This document shows, in pieces, positions 12,069 through 22,715 of a stretch of 64,000 nucleotides of DNA (positions are counted from its first letter, which is position 1; each line of letters starts with the position of its first letter). Both the position numbers and the translations under genes were made by a program. Source of the stretch: Crambe crambe (Eukaryota; Porifera; Demospongiae; Poecilosclerida; Crambeidae); contig OZ004591.1 in NCBI GenBank assembly GCA_963924555.1, positions 6,572,001 to 6,636,000 of the forward strand. Direction: 5' to 3'. The notes below the pieces were generated by a model. The model was not told the origin of the DNA. It saw only the letters and a program-made list of their open reading frames with translations, and did not search any database.

Positions 12069-13083
12069 GATGGTGTCAGTAGGTAAACCTATAACTATGG
12101 ATAGTTACAACTTTCTTGAATTGTCATCAAATCTTGGGATTACAGAACACAGCAATGACCTAGGTCAGCTATTCAGATAATTATTAATAATAAGCTATTT
12201 GTTATATCAGGATCGACTCTTAAATAACTGGCACAATAACTTACCTGAAGTCTTGTATTTCAAAACCCAAAACTCTAGACCTGACTAAGCTAACTAGTTG
12301 CAGCTCTATCTTGCTAGCTAGCTACATGCAAAGTGGTACGATTAATTGAATAATGATAATCAGACTGTGTTTATAAGCAGCTGCTTGTTTTGTTATATTG
12401 GCTATAGCTATGGTATGCCATAGAGCAACCACTGAATTCCTGAAGAGCTGCTTCTAATCACATTCCAATTCTCGTGAGAATAACCATTAAAAAAGCACGA
12501 ATCTTTTGAGTCTTCAATCCACTGCAAGGGTAACTTGAGAACACTTGAAGCCTAAGGGACATCATACGTACCATGAAGAGAAAACCATAAACTGATTTTA
12601 TGAAGACCATGAAATCTAATTGGATAATCCCCAAGAGTGGGTAGGTTGTTTTCAGGACGACACCTGTGCAGCCTACAAATGTATATATAGTAGAAAAAAC
12701 AGTGGACATTTCTGGTCTATCCCACAAGTCGCTGTGCATAGAGTGTAATTAAATTCATAGGTGTCAATTAAAGGTCTGCCATGCTAATGGTGGCACATAG
12801 GAAATACTATACTACCAGCATTGGCGTAGGAAGATGATTTTTTGTTGTTTATTTAATTTAGGGGCGCCGGGCCCACCGCCACTGCACTACAAATATCGAA
12901 TTACACTTAAGCTTACCCAAACTGCACATGCGCGTTCTAATTTCCTTCAATTAGAATTTCAATATTTCACAATCGACTAAGCCAGGGCTAGGGTTCTGGA
13001 GTGGAAGTCTAACTCTTCCTGCCCATAGCCAGAAAATAGTTCATCTCACTGCCGATTTCAACTCTGGACACCCAAAAGCCGAG
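12069..13083. promoter_or_regulatory. Head-to-head spacer between TNF ligand and AMPK gamma
   Basis: No coding sequence is recognised. A GC-rich patch (ggggcgccgggcccaccgcc, about 12862) and gcacatgcgcg (about 12924), similar to an NRF1 site, lie within 230 bp of the AMPK gamma start and may mark its core promoter. Function is inferred from position and composition only. Confidence 0.4.
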
Positions 13084-15045
13084 ATGAGTGAGGTAAGTTG
13101 GGTTGGCATAGGCTAATGTTAAGTGTTAAGCTGTATTTCACAGCCAGAGGATCTATCAGGCTTTGCTATTCCACACTTGGCTGGAGAAGACAGCATAAAG
13201 GAGCAGTTGGAGTTAGAAGAGACCTCTGGTGGTGGGTGATGGGATGTATTGTAGCTAACAGTCTGTATAGCCAGCCAGTTAGGAATTTAAAGCAGAGTTC
13301 AAACAAGTGAGCTGTGAATCATTTGTTGCATGTAAGCTCATGTAGAGTCCCATACACATTGTGTGTATCACTAGCTATATGTTACCACTTAGCTATACCT
13401 ATGATACATATAAGATAACCTCAAGAGGATTGAATGCTAGTGCATGCTTATCTTATAAGTTGGACTCCTGACCTTTGTCCTATTCGACCTTTTAGAAGTC
13501 CAAGATGTTGATGGTTACTACTGGTATAATAATGTATTAGGTGAAGGGGTGTGGTCTACAGCTCCCAGTACTCCAATCACCAGCCGTAAGGACAACGAAG
13601 AGCCACGGCTAAAAGTCCAAAGCAGTTACGAAAAAGCTATCCAATCGGCAGACAGGATGAGGGAAGGAGAGAGACATGGCCAGGTCCCAAGACATATTTC
13701 ATCCAATCAGACGTCCAATGGTCCAAATGATTGTGCCCCTGTCCTTCCTCAAGGGACAGGGTCGGGAGGACAGAAGTACCCCCACATCCCTACTGTGGGT
13801 GTGTCCTCGTCGTCAGGGATCCAGAAGAGTATGGGACCTGAAGTGGTGTCATCCAATCATTCTCCTTCGCGGATACACCGGGGATTCATGCCAAATTCAG
13901 GTCCCTTTGATGCAACTAAATCTACAGATCTCCCGGGCAGCAGAGGGGAACCCGTTATCACCACACCCCCACACTCACAAACCAGCTCAACCAGAAAAAC
14001 CGGTTTAGGCACTACAGATTTTCGTCCACGGACACAGTCGATAGAAGAAGCTGATAAACAGAGAGAGAACTATGCTCCTTCCAATTCTGATTTTTTTGGG
14101 AGTGTGGACGGGACATCGAGTAAAGAGTCCTTTTGTCTGGATCTGTCCTCCCTTATTATCTCACATGAAGAAGAGAAGACGATAGAGAAGAATAGGAACC
14201 GAAAGCCTTCTGGAGTTTCAGATGCTTCTACGACTAGTGTAAGTGCAATTTTGATGTTGCCTTGGCATTTAAGTAGAGCTGGTAGGTGATCCTTGGTTAA
14301 GTAAAATCCGTAAGATCCACAATAAAGTGTACTTAATAGTGTTACACCTTTGGCTCAACAAACAAGTGTATTGACACTAACCTTAATGATCCTTGTAGTT
14401 AAACTAAATGGTACAGAGTTCCTGTATGTATGTATTATTATAAGTAACTTTTTTTTTTTCTTTTTTTTTCAGTTGCCTGGTAGTTTTCAAGACCCTGACT
14501 CTATAGAAGATGATGGAGGTAGGTGTCATTATCTTTTTATTCTCCATTAATCCTTTCTGTAATTGTGCAGGTATTTCAGAGGATTACTATGCTGAGCTAA
14601 TGCGTAGTAGCACGTGCTATGATGTCATACCATCCAGTACGAAAACAGTAGTGTTTGATACACGATTACGAGTGAGTTAGATCAACACCTCTTATCACTA
14701 CCTCATACCCCTCCCCGTCCCTCCCCTTCCCTTCCCTCCTTTCTCCCCCCTCTCTCCCCCTTTCTCCCCCTCTCTCCCCTCCCCTTCCCCTCCCCTTCCC
14801 CCTCCCTCCCCGTTTCTCCCCCTCCCTGCCCTTCCTCTTCCCCCCTCCTTCTCTCTCCCTTTCTTTAGGTGAAGAAAGCTTTTTTTGCCCTGGTAGTCAA
14901 CGGGATTCGTGCTGCTCCACTGTGGGACAGTTCCAACCAAGCCTTCGTGGGCATGCTCACTATAACTGACTTCATCAACATTCTTCGTCACCACTATAAA
15001 TCTCCAATCGTGAGTTGAAAAAATGGAAGTAAATTTTCCTTGCTT

Positions 15046-15135
<90 letters not shown>

Positions 15136-15156
15136 TCTCTCTCTCTCCCTCTCCCC

Positions 15157-15197
<41 letters not shown>

Positions 15198-15232
15198 CCC
15201 CTCTCACTCTCTCTCTCTCCCCCCCCCCCCCC

Positions 15233-15265
<33 letters not shown>

Positions 15266-17063
15266 CCTCTCTCTCTCTCCCTCTCTCTCTCCCCCCTCTC
15301 CCTCTCCCCCCCTCTCCCTCTCCCCTTCCTCCCTCTCCCCTTCCTCCCTCTCTTCCTCCCTCTCCCCTTCCTCCCTCTCTTCCTCTCCCCCTCCTCCCCT
15401 TCTTCCTCTCCCCCTCCTCCCCCTCTTCCCTCTCTCTTTCTCTCTCTCTTCAGGTTGGGATGGATGAGCTAGAAAACCAGACCATCCAGGAGTGGAGGGC
15501 CTCTGAGCAGAAAGTGGCCAATGTCAAGAGCACTCTCCTTCAGATAAGCCCAATGCAAAGGTGAGGAGAACAGGAAAACAGATATAGGAAATTCACATGA
15601 TTTTTTTATAACTGATCACAGTTATTTTTTTTTTTTTCAAGTACAGGCCACATGACCTTTCGACCTTATTTTATGTTATGACTGCAGTTTGTATGATGCT
15701 GTGAAGATGTTGGTTGACTACAAGATTCATCGTTTGCCGGTGATTGACTTGGAGACGGGCAATGCTCTTTTCATCCTCACTCATAAGAAACTACTCAACT
15801 TCCTCTACTGTCAGGTAACCACACCCTAACCATACCCACAAAATATAACAAATCATCTTCTTCCAGATTTGCCTAGAGAATCAGCAGCCTGCATTTATGC
15901 AAAAGAGTCTCAAAGAACTTGGGATAGGGACATACAAAAACATCGCCACAGTAAGCTGACTTCCAATTCCTATATTCCATTCCTATTCCAACTCCTCCCC
16001 CTTCCTTTCCTATTCCCTTCCTCCAACCCCTCCCCTTCCTATCCCATTCCAACCCCTCCCCCTTCCCCTTCCTCCCCTGTATGTAGGCATCTCCAGACAC
16101 ACCCATCATCACTGCACTGAACATTTTCCATGAGCGAAGAGTATCTGCTCTCCCAATAGTTGAAGCTTCAGGTCAGTAGAGGTCATGATTAAAATTGATA
16201 TAAAAAATGAAAACATTGTCCTCCCACTGACAGGGAAAGTGGTAGATATATATGCCAAGTTCGATGTTATAGTGAGTTGAAAAACAGATTGTGGTTGTTA
16301 AGTGTCGGCTAGTGAATCAAGCATCTCTCTTTACTCTTAGAATCTGGCAGCTGAGAGGACTTACAATAATCTTGATGTCTCACTAAATAAAGCACTTCTT
16401 CATAGATCTCAGGTGAGTTCTGTAGTCACGTCATGTGATATATAGCTATGTCATGTGATTGATTATGTGGTACTGCTATATATCATGTGACTGATCATGT
16501 GATTCAGTATTCAGTATAATTGTCATGTGGCATGTGCCTGATCATGTGATTCAGTATATATCATGTGACTAGTCATGTGATTCAATAATGATTACTGCAG
16601 GGATTTGAAGGTGTTCAGTCTTGCCTTCTTTCAGAGTCGCTCTTCACTATCATTCAAAGACTTGCCACCACTAAGGTCAGAATACAATACTTATCCACCT
16701 GTGATATCACATAAGGGATATCAACATGATACCACATTAGAGTGAAGATCATTATTGAGGGCAATTATAACAGTCTCTGTGATAAAAAGAAGTAGAGCAA
16801 ATTTAGTGCTATGCCATTGAATAGGCCCTATAGAAAAGGTATTGCACATCAGAGGAGTAGTTTTACCGGCTGAATACAATTACCACCACACTTGTGATAA
16901 CACTTGAGTACCCACATAACACTCGAGTACAATTACCACCACACTTGTGATAACATTTCTACAGGTTCACCGGTTGGTAGTCCTTGACACTCAGCGACAT
17001 GTAGTGGGTGTGGTCTCTCTATCAGATATCCTCAAGTTTCTTGTGATCACTCCTCACACTTAA
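13084..17063 (+). CDS. PRKAG-like: AMP-activated protein kinase gamma subunit
   Basis: Fourteen exons join to 589 codons in frame: 13084-13092, 13144-13231, 13541-14238, 14473-14518, 14571-14671, 14869-15009, 15454-15560, 15688-15814, 15867-15950, 16087-16171, 16234-16271, 16341-16412, 16601-16675, 16965-17063. Residues from about 281 match the four CBS repeats that bind AMP/ADP/ATP and regulate the AMPK kinase. Diagnostic pieces are [79 protein letters not shown] and VHRLVVLD...VSLSDIL. Nucleotide-contact residues known from the mammalian protein (the His-Arg pairs and the Asp in each site) are present. The first 280 residues are a Ser/Pro/Thr-rich disordered extension mostly in one exon, like long gamma-2/gamma-3 isoforms but not alignable by eye. 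Exon 1 encodes only MSE. The exon 2 donor could shift by one codon. Confidence 0.93.
15048..15451 (+). repeat. PRKAG-like: Expanded CT / poly-C tract in AMPK gamma intron 6
   Basis: About 400 bp of nearly pure pyrimidine on the sense strand, (CT)n mixed with C runs, filling almost the whole intron up to the cag acceptor at 15453. The preceding intron (14672-14868) is also mostly pyrimidine. Confidence 0.95.
16421..16595 (+). repeat. PRKAG-like: Degenerate repeat rich in TCATGTGA, AMPK gamma intron 12
   Basis: The motif tcatgtga or catgtg recurs about eight times in units of roughly 20-30 bp. The motif is an E-box/M-box type sequence, but a plain satellite origin is equally likely. Confidence 0.7.
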
Positions 17064-17860
17064 AAAAAGGACACCATTTTAAGTCCAGTTACTATAATAT
17101 GGTCAATTTTTTTTTTTTTTTTTTGGAATTCTTTCAGTGTTTAACATTGATTGTGTTCTCTAGATATGAATTTTGCACTGTGAAATATTGTATGTATAGC
17201 ACAAAATTATAGTCATGTTTATGAAGCTGATTTTTTTTTTTGATTCTAGCTTTTATTTTCAGTCAGGGGATAGTTCCATTGGGGATAGCTAGCATAATGA
17301 GGAGTAGATAACTTTTTTGTCACTTTATGAAAACACTATAGAGGCTGGACCAGTGGTGAACCATCCCTGGCCACCTCCACAGCACTGCATCAACAGCAAA
17401 AGTGGCGTGGATATGGTGATGAGTTTAGCTAGATATAAATTTTGTATTGTGAAATTAGAGCTATGAAAACTTTAATCAGCTATACCTTTCTTTAGTAAAA
17501 CACACTCTAAAATCTTGTGCACAGAGAGCCAAAAGTCATGTTTTGTTTATTATGAAATAGCAGCTAATAGTATTATGCTATCCACACGTTCCATCTAGTT
17601 TCAATGTCAGCTCATTTTGTACAGAGCCAAAAGTTTTTGTTTCTATCTTGTGAGCCAGTTAATGTTAACCACACACTGTAGTTCCAGTCATGTGGATGTC
17701 ACGGTGATGAGTAGAGTATAATAATAAGCTAGATTGCTATGAATATGTTTAAGATAACTGCTTTAGGTATAAATCACTCTGAGTTATGGATAGATAGCTA
17801 CAGTATCTAGCAGGGACAGAAAGGGAGAACTGAAGAAGAAGAAGAGACGAGTTATTCACT
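17064..17860. other. Spacer between AMPK gamma and the first caveolin
   Basis: No coding sequence seen. It holds a T run (17107-17124), a second T run at 17230, and AT-rich sequence that should contain the AMPK gamma 3' end and the first caveolin promoter. Confidence 0.5.
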
Positions 17861-18857
17861 ATGTCTGCACCAGAGGCAAAGAGCGACTATCCCCCAATGA
17901 ACCAGACCCAATCCCCTTACAACCCTATCTCCTACCAGCAGTACCCCATGCAGCCACTACAGAACTTGGATGGCGAAAGACAGGGAGTCCAGAAACAGTA
18001 TGGAGGGCAGGTGCAGAAATCACCAGAGGAATATATTCGTGTTGAAGATGGGAAGGTGGAGAAGCATGAGTATGATGATGAAGAGGAAAATCCTGGTCCC
18101 TTTCCAGGTGGAGTGCCTGAGAAACACTTTAATGTAAGCAAGTCATGGTTGCATCGCAGCTATAGCTTACAATCATCATAGCCACTAGCTAACTGCAATC
18201 TGCAGTATAACTAGCCAGGCTATGGCTATGAAGTCTACTCTCATGACATTTGTACCTCTAACTCTCTCAGTTCTTAGAGCTGATCATCCACTGGTCGAAA
18301 GTTATAAATGACTGATCAAGGTATCAAGTAAACACAGTCATGTATAGTTCTAGTTATGACTGTACAATGACATGTGTAGGGGTTGGGGCATGTTTCAGCA
18401 TAGTCCCTGCATAAATCTTAATTCACTCCCCCCAGACTGATGAATTGTATAGTGATGAATGTAGCTATAATTCCTCTTGCAGTTGGATTTTGATCACTGC
18501 TTTACTGAGCATGAGTCCACCAAAACGATTCCTGAAATCTACAAGATCGTTGGCATAGCCTACAAGTACATCAAGTTGATCGTTTACCACTTCTTTGTGA
18601 TCCTAATTGGCATTCCTCTTTCAATACTCTGGGCTATTCTCAATGCTATCACCATCTTCTCTATTGTTTGGATTTTGGGGCCAGTCCTGAAGCAATTCAT
18701 TGTGGTTATATATGCAACTGCTCCATTTGCTACTGCACCTTACAGAGCCATTTTCTCTCCCATTGTGGATGTCACTGCACGACTCTTCCGGCAGGTTCGT
18801 GTGAATGTATCAGGAAGCATGGGATTGAAGAAACATGGCCAAGAACACACTGTTTGA
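17861..18857 (+). CDS. Caveolin family protein, tandem copy 1
   Basis: Two exons (17861-18133 and 18483-18857) encode 215 aa. Exon 1 gives a Pro/Gln/Tyr-rich variable head ending in the acidic YDDEEENPGPFPGGVPEKHFN. Exon 2 starts LDFDHCFTEHESTKT and contains the hydrophobic hairpin around YHFFVILIGIPLSILWAIL and a second hydrophobic stretch, then ARLFRQVRVNVSGS. This order (KHxN, LDF scaffold start, GIP-containing hairpin, R-V-R-V/I-N tail) matches caveolins, which insert as a hairpin in the plasma membrane and oligomerise to shape caveolae. The head is longer than in mammals. Only one Cys is present, so the triple palmitoylation site of CAV1 is absent. This is the most diverged of the three tandem copies. 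Confidence 0.88.
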
Positions 18858-20077
18858 TCCTAGTTGATGGAATAATGTAGTTTTGATAGGACATTGTTAT
18901 TGCTTATCATTAATTTTGTTGTGTATAATATTGCGCATGCGTATTAAGATTGCTAAGAAGATTGCTAAGAAGATTGCTAAGGCAAAGCCTCTCTTTGGCT
19001 ACACTGCCAACCCCTCCTAGTCTAACCTCCCCCCTTTCACCCCACTTCTACCCTGTCAGCTGTTTCTAATGTCACATCACGTGTCATTTTTATTTCATGT
19101 CTTATTTCATTCCCGGTTGATTAATTAATAACAAAAAAAAATGATATCAAAAAAAATAAAAATAAAAATGTGGCCGCGCCGCGCGGCGCTTGATGCGCGC
19201 CATTGGGCGGGAATTTCAAACGAATAGATGTGAGCAAGATCGATAAGAGGAAGAAGCAAGAAAGCAAGAAGCCTGCCGGTTTATTCAGACGCCCAGAATA
19301 TCTGCTGCTTATCTAAGCCTGCCTGCACCATTGAGGTGACTTTCCGATGCAGTTACCTAATGCATGTAGTGGATAATGTAGGCTAATGTTAACATTGAGG
19401 TAAGCAAAGCAGTAATACATCAGCACTAAGCATTGGGGTGAGGTTTTAAGCATACAGGACTAGCTAATTGGCTATTGAGTTAGTTAATATAGTACTAAGC
19501 ATTGGGGTGAGCAATGCATACAGTATAGGACTAGCTACTAAGCTAGTTAGCTATTGAGTTAGCTAGTACTAAGCATTGACATAATGTACATAGACTCTGC
19601 TATAGTGAAATGGAATGATTCAGTAAGGATAGCTGTCATGGTTATTATATCTTTAATATACCATTTTCTTTATTAATTCTAGTTTGGTGACTCCTTATAA
19701 CGTAACTATATATATAGTTGCTTAGCTAGTTCATGTTGCTGTGACTTTCACGATAAAAAAACTTAGCTACTGTACTCATGGGAGGAGGAAGTACCATCAT
19801 GGCCAATACAAAATAATACCTGCCACATTTTTGGATATTATATGGTACGGGGGAGGGGTAGTTTCCTCCTTCTATGAACTGAATATGACTCTCATTATGC
19901 TGAATTCTTTATAATTAATCAATGAATAATATTAGCCACTGTCTAGAGACGCCCACTGCAAAGCATGAAGCTACTTACTCAGCATCTCTAGCTATCTATA
20001 GCCATTCTCTAAAGAAGTGGACAAAACAAGCAAGAGGGAAAGGAGTGTGTGCTATTATATAAAACACACATGCAGTA
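18858..20077. other. Spacer between caveolins 1 and 2
   Basis: No coding exon recognised. It contains three copies of attgctaagaag (about 18949-18981), an A-rich then very GC-rich patch (19130-19215, with ccgcgccgcgcggcgc) that looks like a CpG promoter core, and a diverged tandem duplication around tactaagcattggggtgag (about 19380-19580). The GC-rich patch lies 870 bp before the caveolin 2 start and may mark a 5' UTR exon. Confidence 0.45.
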
Positions 20078-20822
20078 ATGTCGTCACCCTCTGAAGGTAC
20101 CATTTCCTACCAGCAATTCTCCACAAAAGAGGGACAATTTCAGGGAGTAGGAGAAGCTAAGGAGAGCCAGAGGAGAGGCCAGTACATTGTCATGGAGGAT
20201 GGGAATGATGGGGGGAATGGACAGAAAAAGTATAAGTATGATGACGAAGAGGAAAATCCAGGTCTCTTTCCAGGGGGTGTGCCTGACAAACACCTCAATG
20301 TAAGTCGCTATGGCTTGTAATGTGCTGTTGCAGCTGCCAGCAATAGAAGGCTGGTTGGCCACTAAGTATGACCAGCTATAGATCACTCTAAGTGAAGGAT
20401 ATTGTTTGCCAGATTTACGTATGCATGTGTTTTGACTATTACTGCAGCTGGATTTTGAACGCTGCTTCACGGAGCACGAGTCCACCAAAACATTTCCCGC
20501 AATTTACAAGGGTCTTGGCACTGTGTACAAGTACATCAAGTTGGGGGTTTACCACTTCTTTGTGATCTTAATTGGCATCCCTCTTTCGATCCTCTGGGCC
20601 CTTCTCAACGGGTTCTTAATCTTCTGGCTCAATTGGGGCTGGGGGCCGATCCTGAAATTATTCATTATGATAACATATGCAGTCGCTCCAGTGGCCACAG
20701 CACCTTATAGGGCCATTATCTCTCCCCTTGTGGACGTCAGTGCACGACTCTACCGGCAGATTCGTGTGCACCTTTCAGGGAGTATGGGAATGATCAAAAC
20801 TAACCAGGAACACACAGCCTGA
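20078..20822 (+). CDS. Caveolin family protein, tandem copy 2
   Basis: Two exons (20078-20299 and 20448-20822) encode 198 aa. The intron falls at exactly the same codon boundary as in copies 1 and 3 (KHLN / LDF), and exon 2 is again 375 nt. The head is the shortest of the three; its end reads YDDEEENPGLFPGGVPDKHLN. The membrane domain (YHFFVILIGIPLSILWALL, then WGWGPILKLFIMITYAVAPV) is much closer to copy 3 than to copy 1, so copies 2 and 3 split more recently. Expected role is as for copy 1: membrane hairpin and caveolar coat scaffold. Confidence 0.88.
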
Positions 20823-21123
20823 CACCTGACAATGTAGCTAGCCAGCCAGCACTCTTTTATCTTTTATTCTGTTACATGTATTAACTGCAACTTCCATTGA
20901 GTATACGCTAGCAACATGTACAGACATGTACAGTAACAGCCAATTGACATGGGAGGACGCTAATATCAGGAAGCTAAGGCAAAGGTTAGTCTCGTATAAC
21001 CAGTGCCATGATCATAACATTGGATGTAGCTAACATTAGTTAGCTATAGCTACGTACATCCAGTGCTACAATCAAGGAAGCTTCTCATGTTACCAAATCC
21101 ATTAGTCAACCATAACCCATTAC

Positions 21124-21124
<1 letters not shown>

Positions 21125-21155
<31 letters not shown>
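21125..21155. repeat. Homopolymer run of 31 C
   Basis: Uninterrupted C run 240 bp upstream of caveolin copy 3. Confidence 0.95.
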
Positions 21156-21185
21156 ATTGACCCCTGATGTGGGTGTGTGCAGTCA

Positions 21186-21335
21186 AGAGTCATGTGATGG
21201 TATTAATTGGGCTGGATATAGCTATGAATATTAGTTATTGCTTGATGATTTGAAGAGTCATGTGATGGTATTAATTGGGCTGGATATAGCTAGCTATGAA
21301 TATTAGTTATTGCTTGATGATTTGAAAAACTAAGG
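21186..21335. repeat. Tandem duplication upstream of caveolin copy 3
   Basis: Two near-identical units of about 70 bp (agagtcatgtgatggtatta...gcttgatgatttgaa) end 65 bp before the caveolin 3 start. They differ only by a four-base tagc insertion, so the promoter-proximal duplication is young. Confidence 0.92.
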
Positions 21336-21399
21336 AAGCAGCTGCTTTAATAACTGAAGTTTGAAAGAAAAAAGCAGGAGAGAGAGAGAGAGAGTCATA

Positions 21400-22355
21400 A
21401 TGTCAGCACCTCCAGAGACTAAGAGTGACACTGCTCCATCGACACAGCCACCTTACACTCCTTATCAGCAATACCCCATGCAATCTATTGGAGGGCAGTA
21501 CCAGGCACCAGGAGCGGAGCTTCAGAAGGTGGACCAGTACAGCCGTATGGAGGAAGGGCAGACAGCTACAGAGAGAAAGAAAAAGGAGTATCACTATGAC
21601 GATGAGGAGGAAAACCCTGGTCTATTCCCAGGGGGTGTGCCTGACAAGCACCTCAATGTAAGTAGCTGGTGTACTGTAGGTTGGTTGTCAGGAAGGCTTG
21701 GGGAATAGCTAGGTGGATACAGTTTGTCCTATGGTTTACACAACTGCATGGGACATGAAAGGATTAGGTCCTTGTAAGCCACTACCTATGGACAACCATC
21801 CTGAAATCTACAGTAGCTGGTTTATGGGGTGTTGGTAGAAGCCCATCCAGCCAGTATGCTGAAAAATTAATGAGCTGAACTTAATAGCTAGTAGATTTTG
21901 TTTGTTTGTTGATTTGTTGATAATGTAGTTTATAGAAGTTTCATATGCTTTAGTGACATAGCTATCTAATATCCTTGCAGCTGGATTTTGACCGCTGCTT
22001 CACTGAGCACAAGTCCACCAAAACCTTCCCTGCGATTTACAAGGGTCTTGGCACCGTCTACAAGTACACCAAGTTGGGGGTTTACCACTTCTTTGTGATC
22101 ATAATTGGCATCCCTCTTTCAGTTCTCTGGGCCATTCTCAATGGGTTTTTGATCTTTTGGCTGGTTTGGGGCTGGGGGCCAGTCCTGAAGTTGTTCATCA
22201 TGATAGTATACGCAGTCGCTCCAGTGGCCACAGCACCTTATAGGGCTATTATCTCTCCCCTTGTGGACGTCAGTGCACGACTCTTCCGGCAGATTCGTGT
22301 GCATTTTTCAGGGAGTATGGGAATGATCAAAACTAATCAGGAACACACAGCCTGA
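21400..22355 (+). CDS. Caveolin family protein, tandem copy 3
   Basis: Two exons (21400-21657 and 21981-22355) encode 210 aa. I chose ATG 21400 (MSAPPETKSD) because it aligns with the start of copy 1 (MSAPEAKSD); upstream in-frame codons derive from a GA repeat. The acidic hinge YDDEEENPGLFPGGVPDKHLN, the scaffold start LDFDRCFTEHKSTKTFPAIY, the hairpin VYHFFVIIIGIPLSVLWAIL and the tail end (MIKTNQEHTA) are nearly identical to copy 2. Same family role as the other two copies. The shared C-terminal tail suggests purifying selection or recent gene conversion between copies 2 and 3. Confidence 0.88.
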
Positions 22356-22484
22356 CAAGTAGCTAGCTAGCCAGCACTAAGTTAAGCACATACTATAAAC
22401 AGCTGGAAACTCACTAGTAACTTAGTCATAATTAAGTATGCCCCTGAACTCAACCTTGTTATTAATTTTTCAATGACTCTTAAG

Positions 22485-22560
22485 CTAGTCTCGCGCGCGC
22501 GAGATCGAGATTAGTCGACGCGATCATATCGATCGAGTTCGAGTCACGGTCGTCGATCCC
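22485..22560. promoter_or_regulatory. CpG-dense palindromic patch upstream of DHRS12
   Basis: A 16-bp perfect palindrome, tctcgcgcgcgcgaga, is followed by a CpG-rich stretch with further cgatcg and gtcgac palindromes. It lies about 200 bp before the DHRS12 start in AT-rich surroundings, so a promoter core is likely. Confidence 0.45.
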
Positions 22561-22715
22561 CATGATTATATAGCCTGCAGCAATAACTTTGGTAAAGGGT
22601 CGTCAATGTAAAAACTTAGCTGACTAGCTATAGTATATAGGTGCTAAGGCTGGATTACTGACTCTTATGCAACTCAGAGGAGTCGGGAGCGAGTTGAAGA
22701 GCAGTAATTAAAGCC

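Noticed and set aside
12458-12739. 93-codon minus-strand frame in the TNF/AMPK spacer
   Set aside because: No family likeness, no splice partners, and it lies in a promoter spacer; its length is within chance expectation.
22520-22560. tRNA-like sequence (gagttcgagtcacgg)
   Set aside because: Only a partial T-arm-like string; no acceptor stem, D arm or anticodon arm can be drawn.
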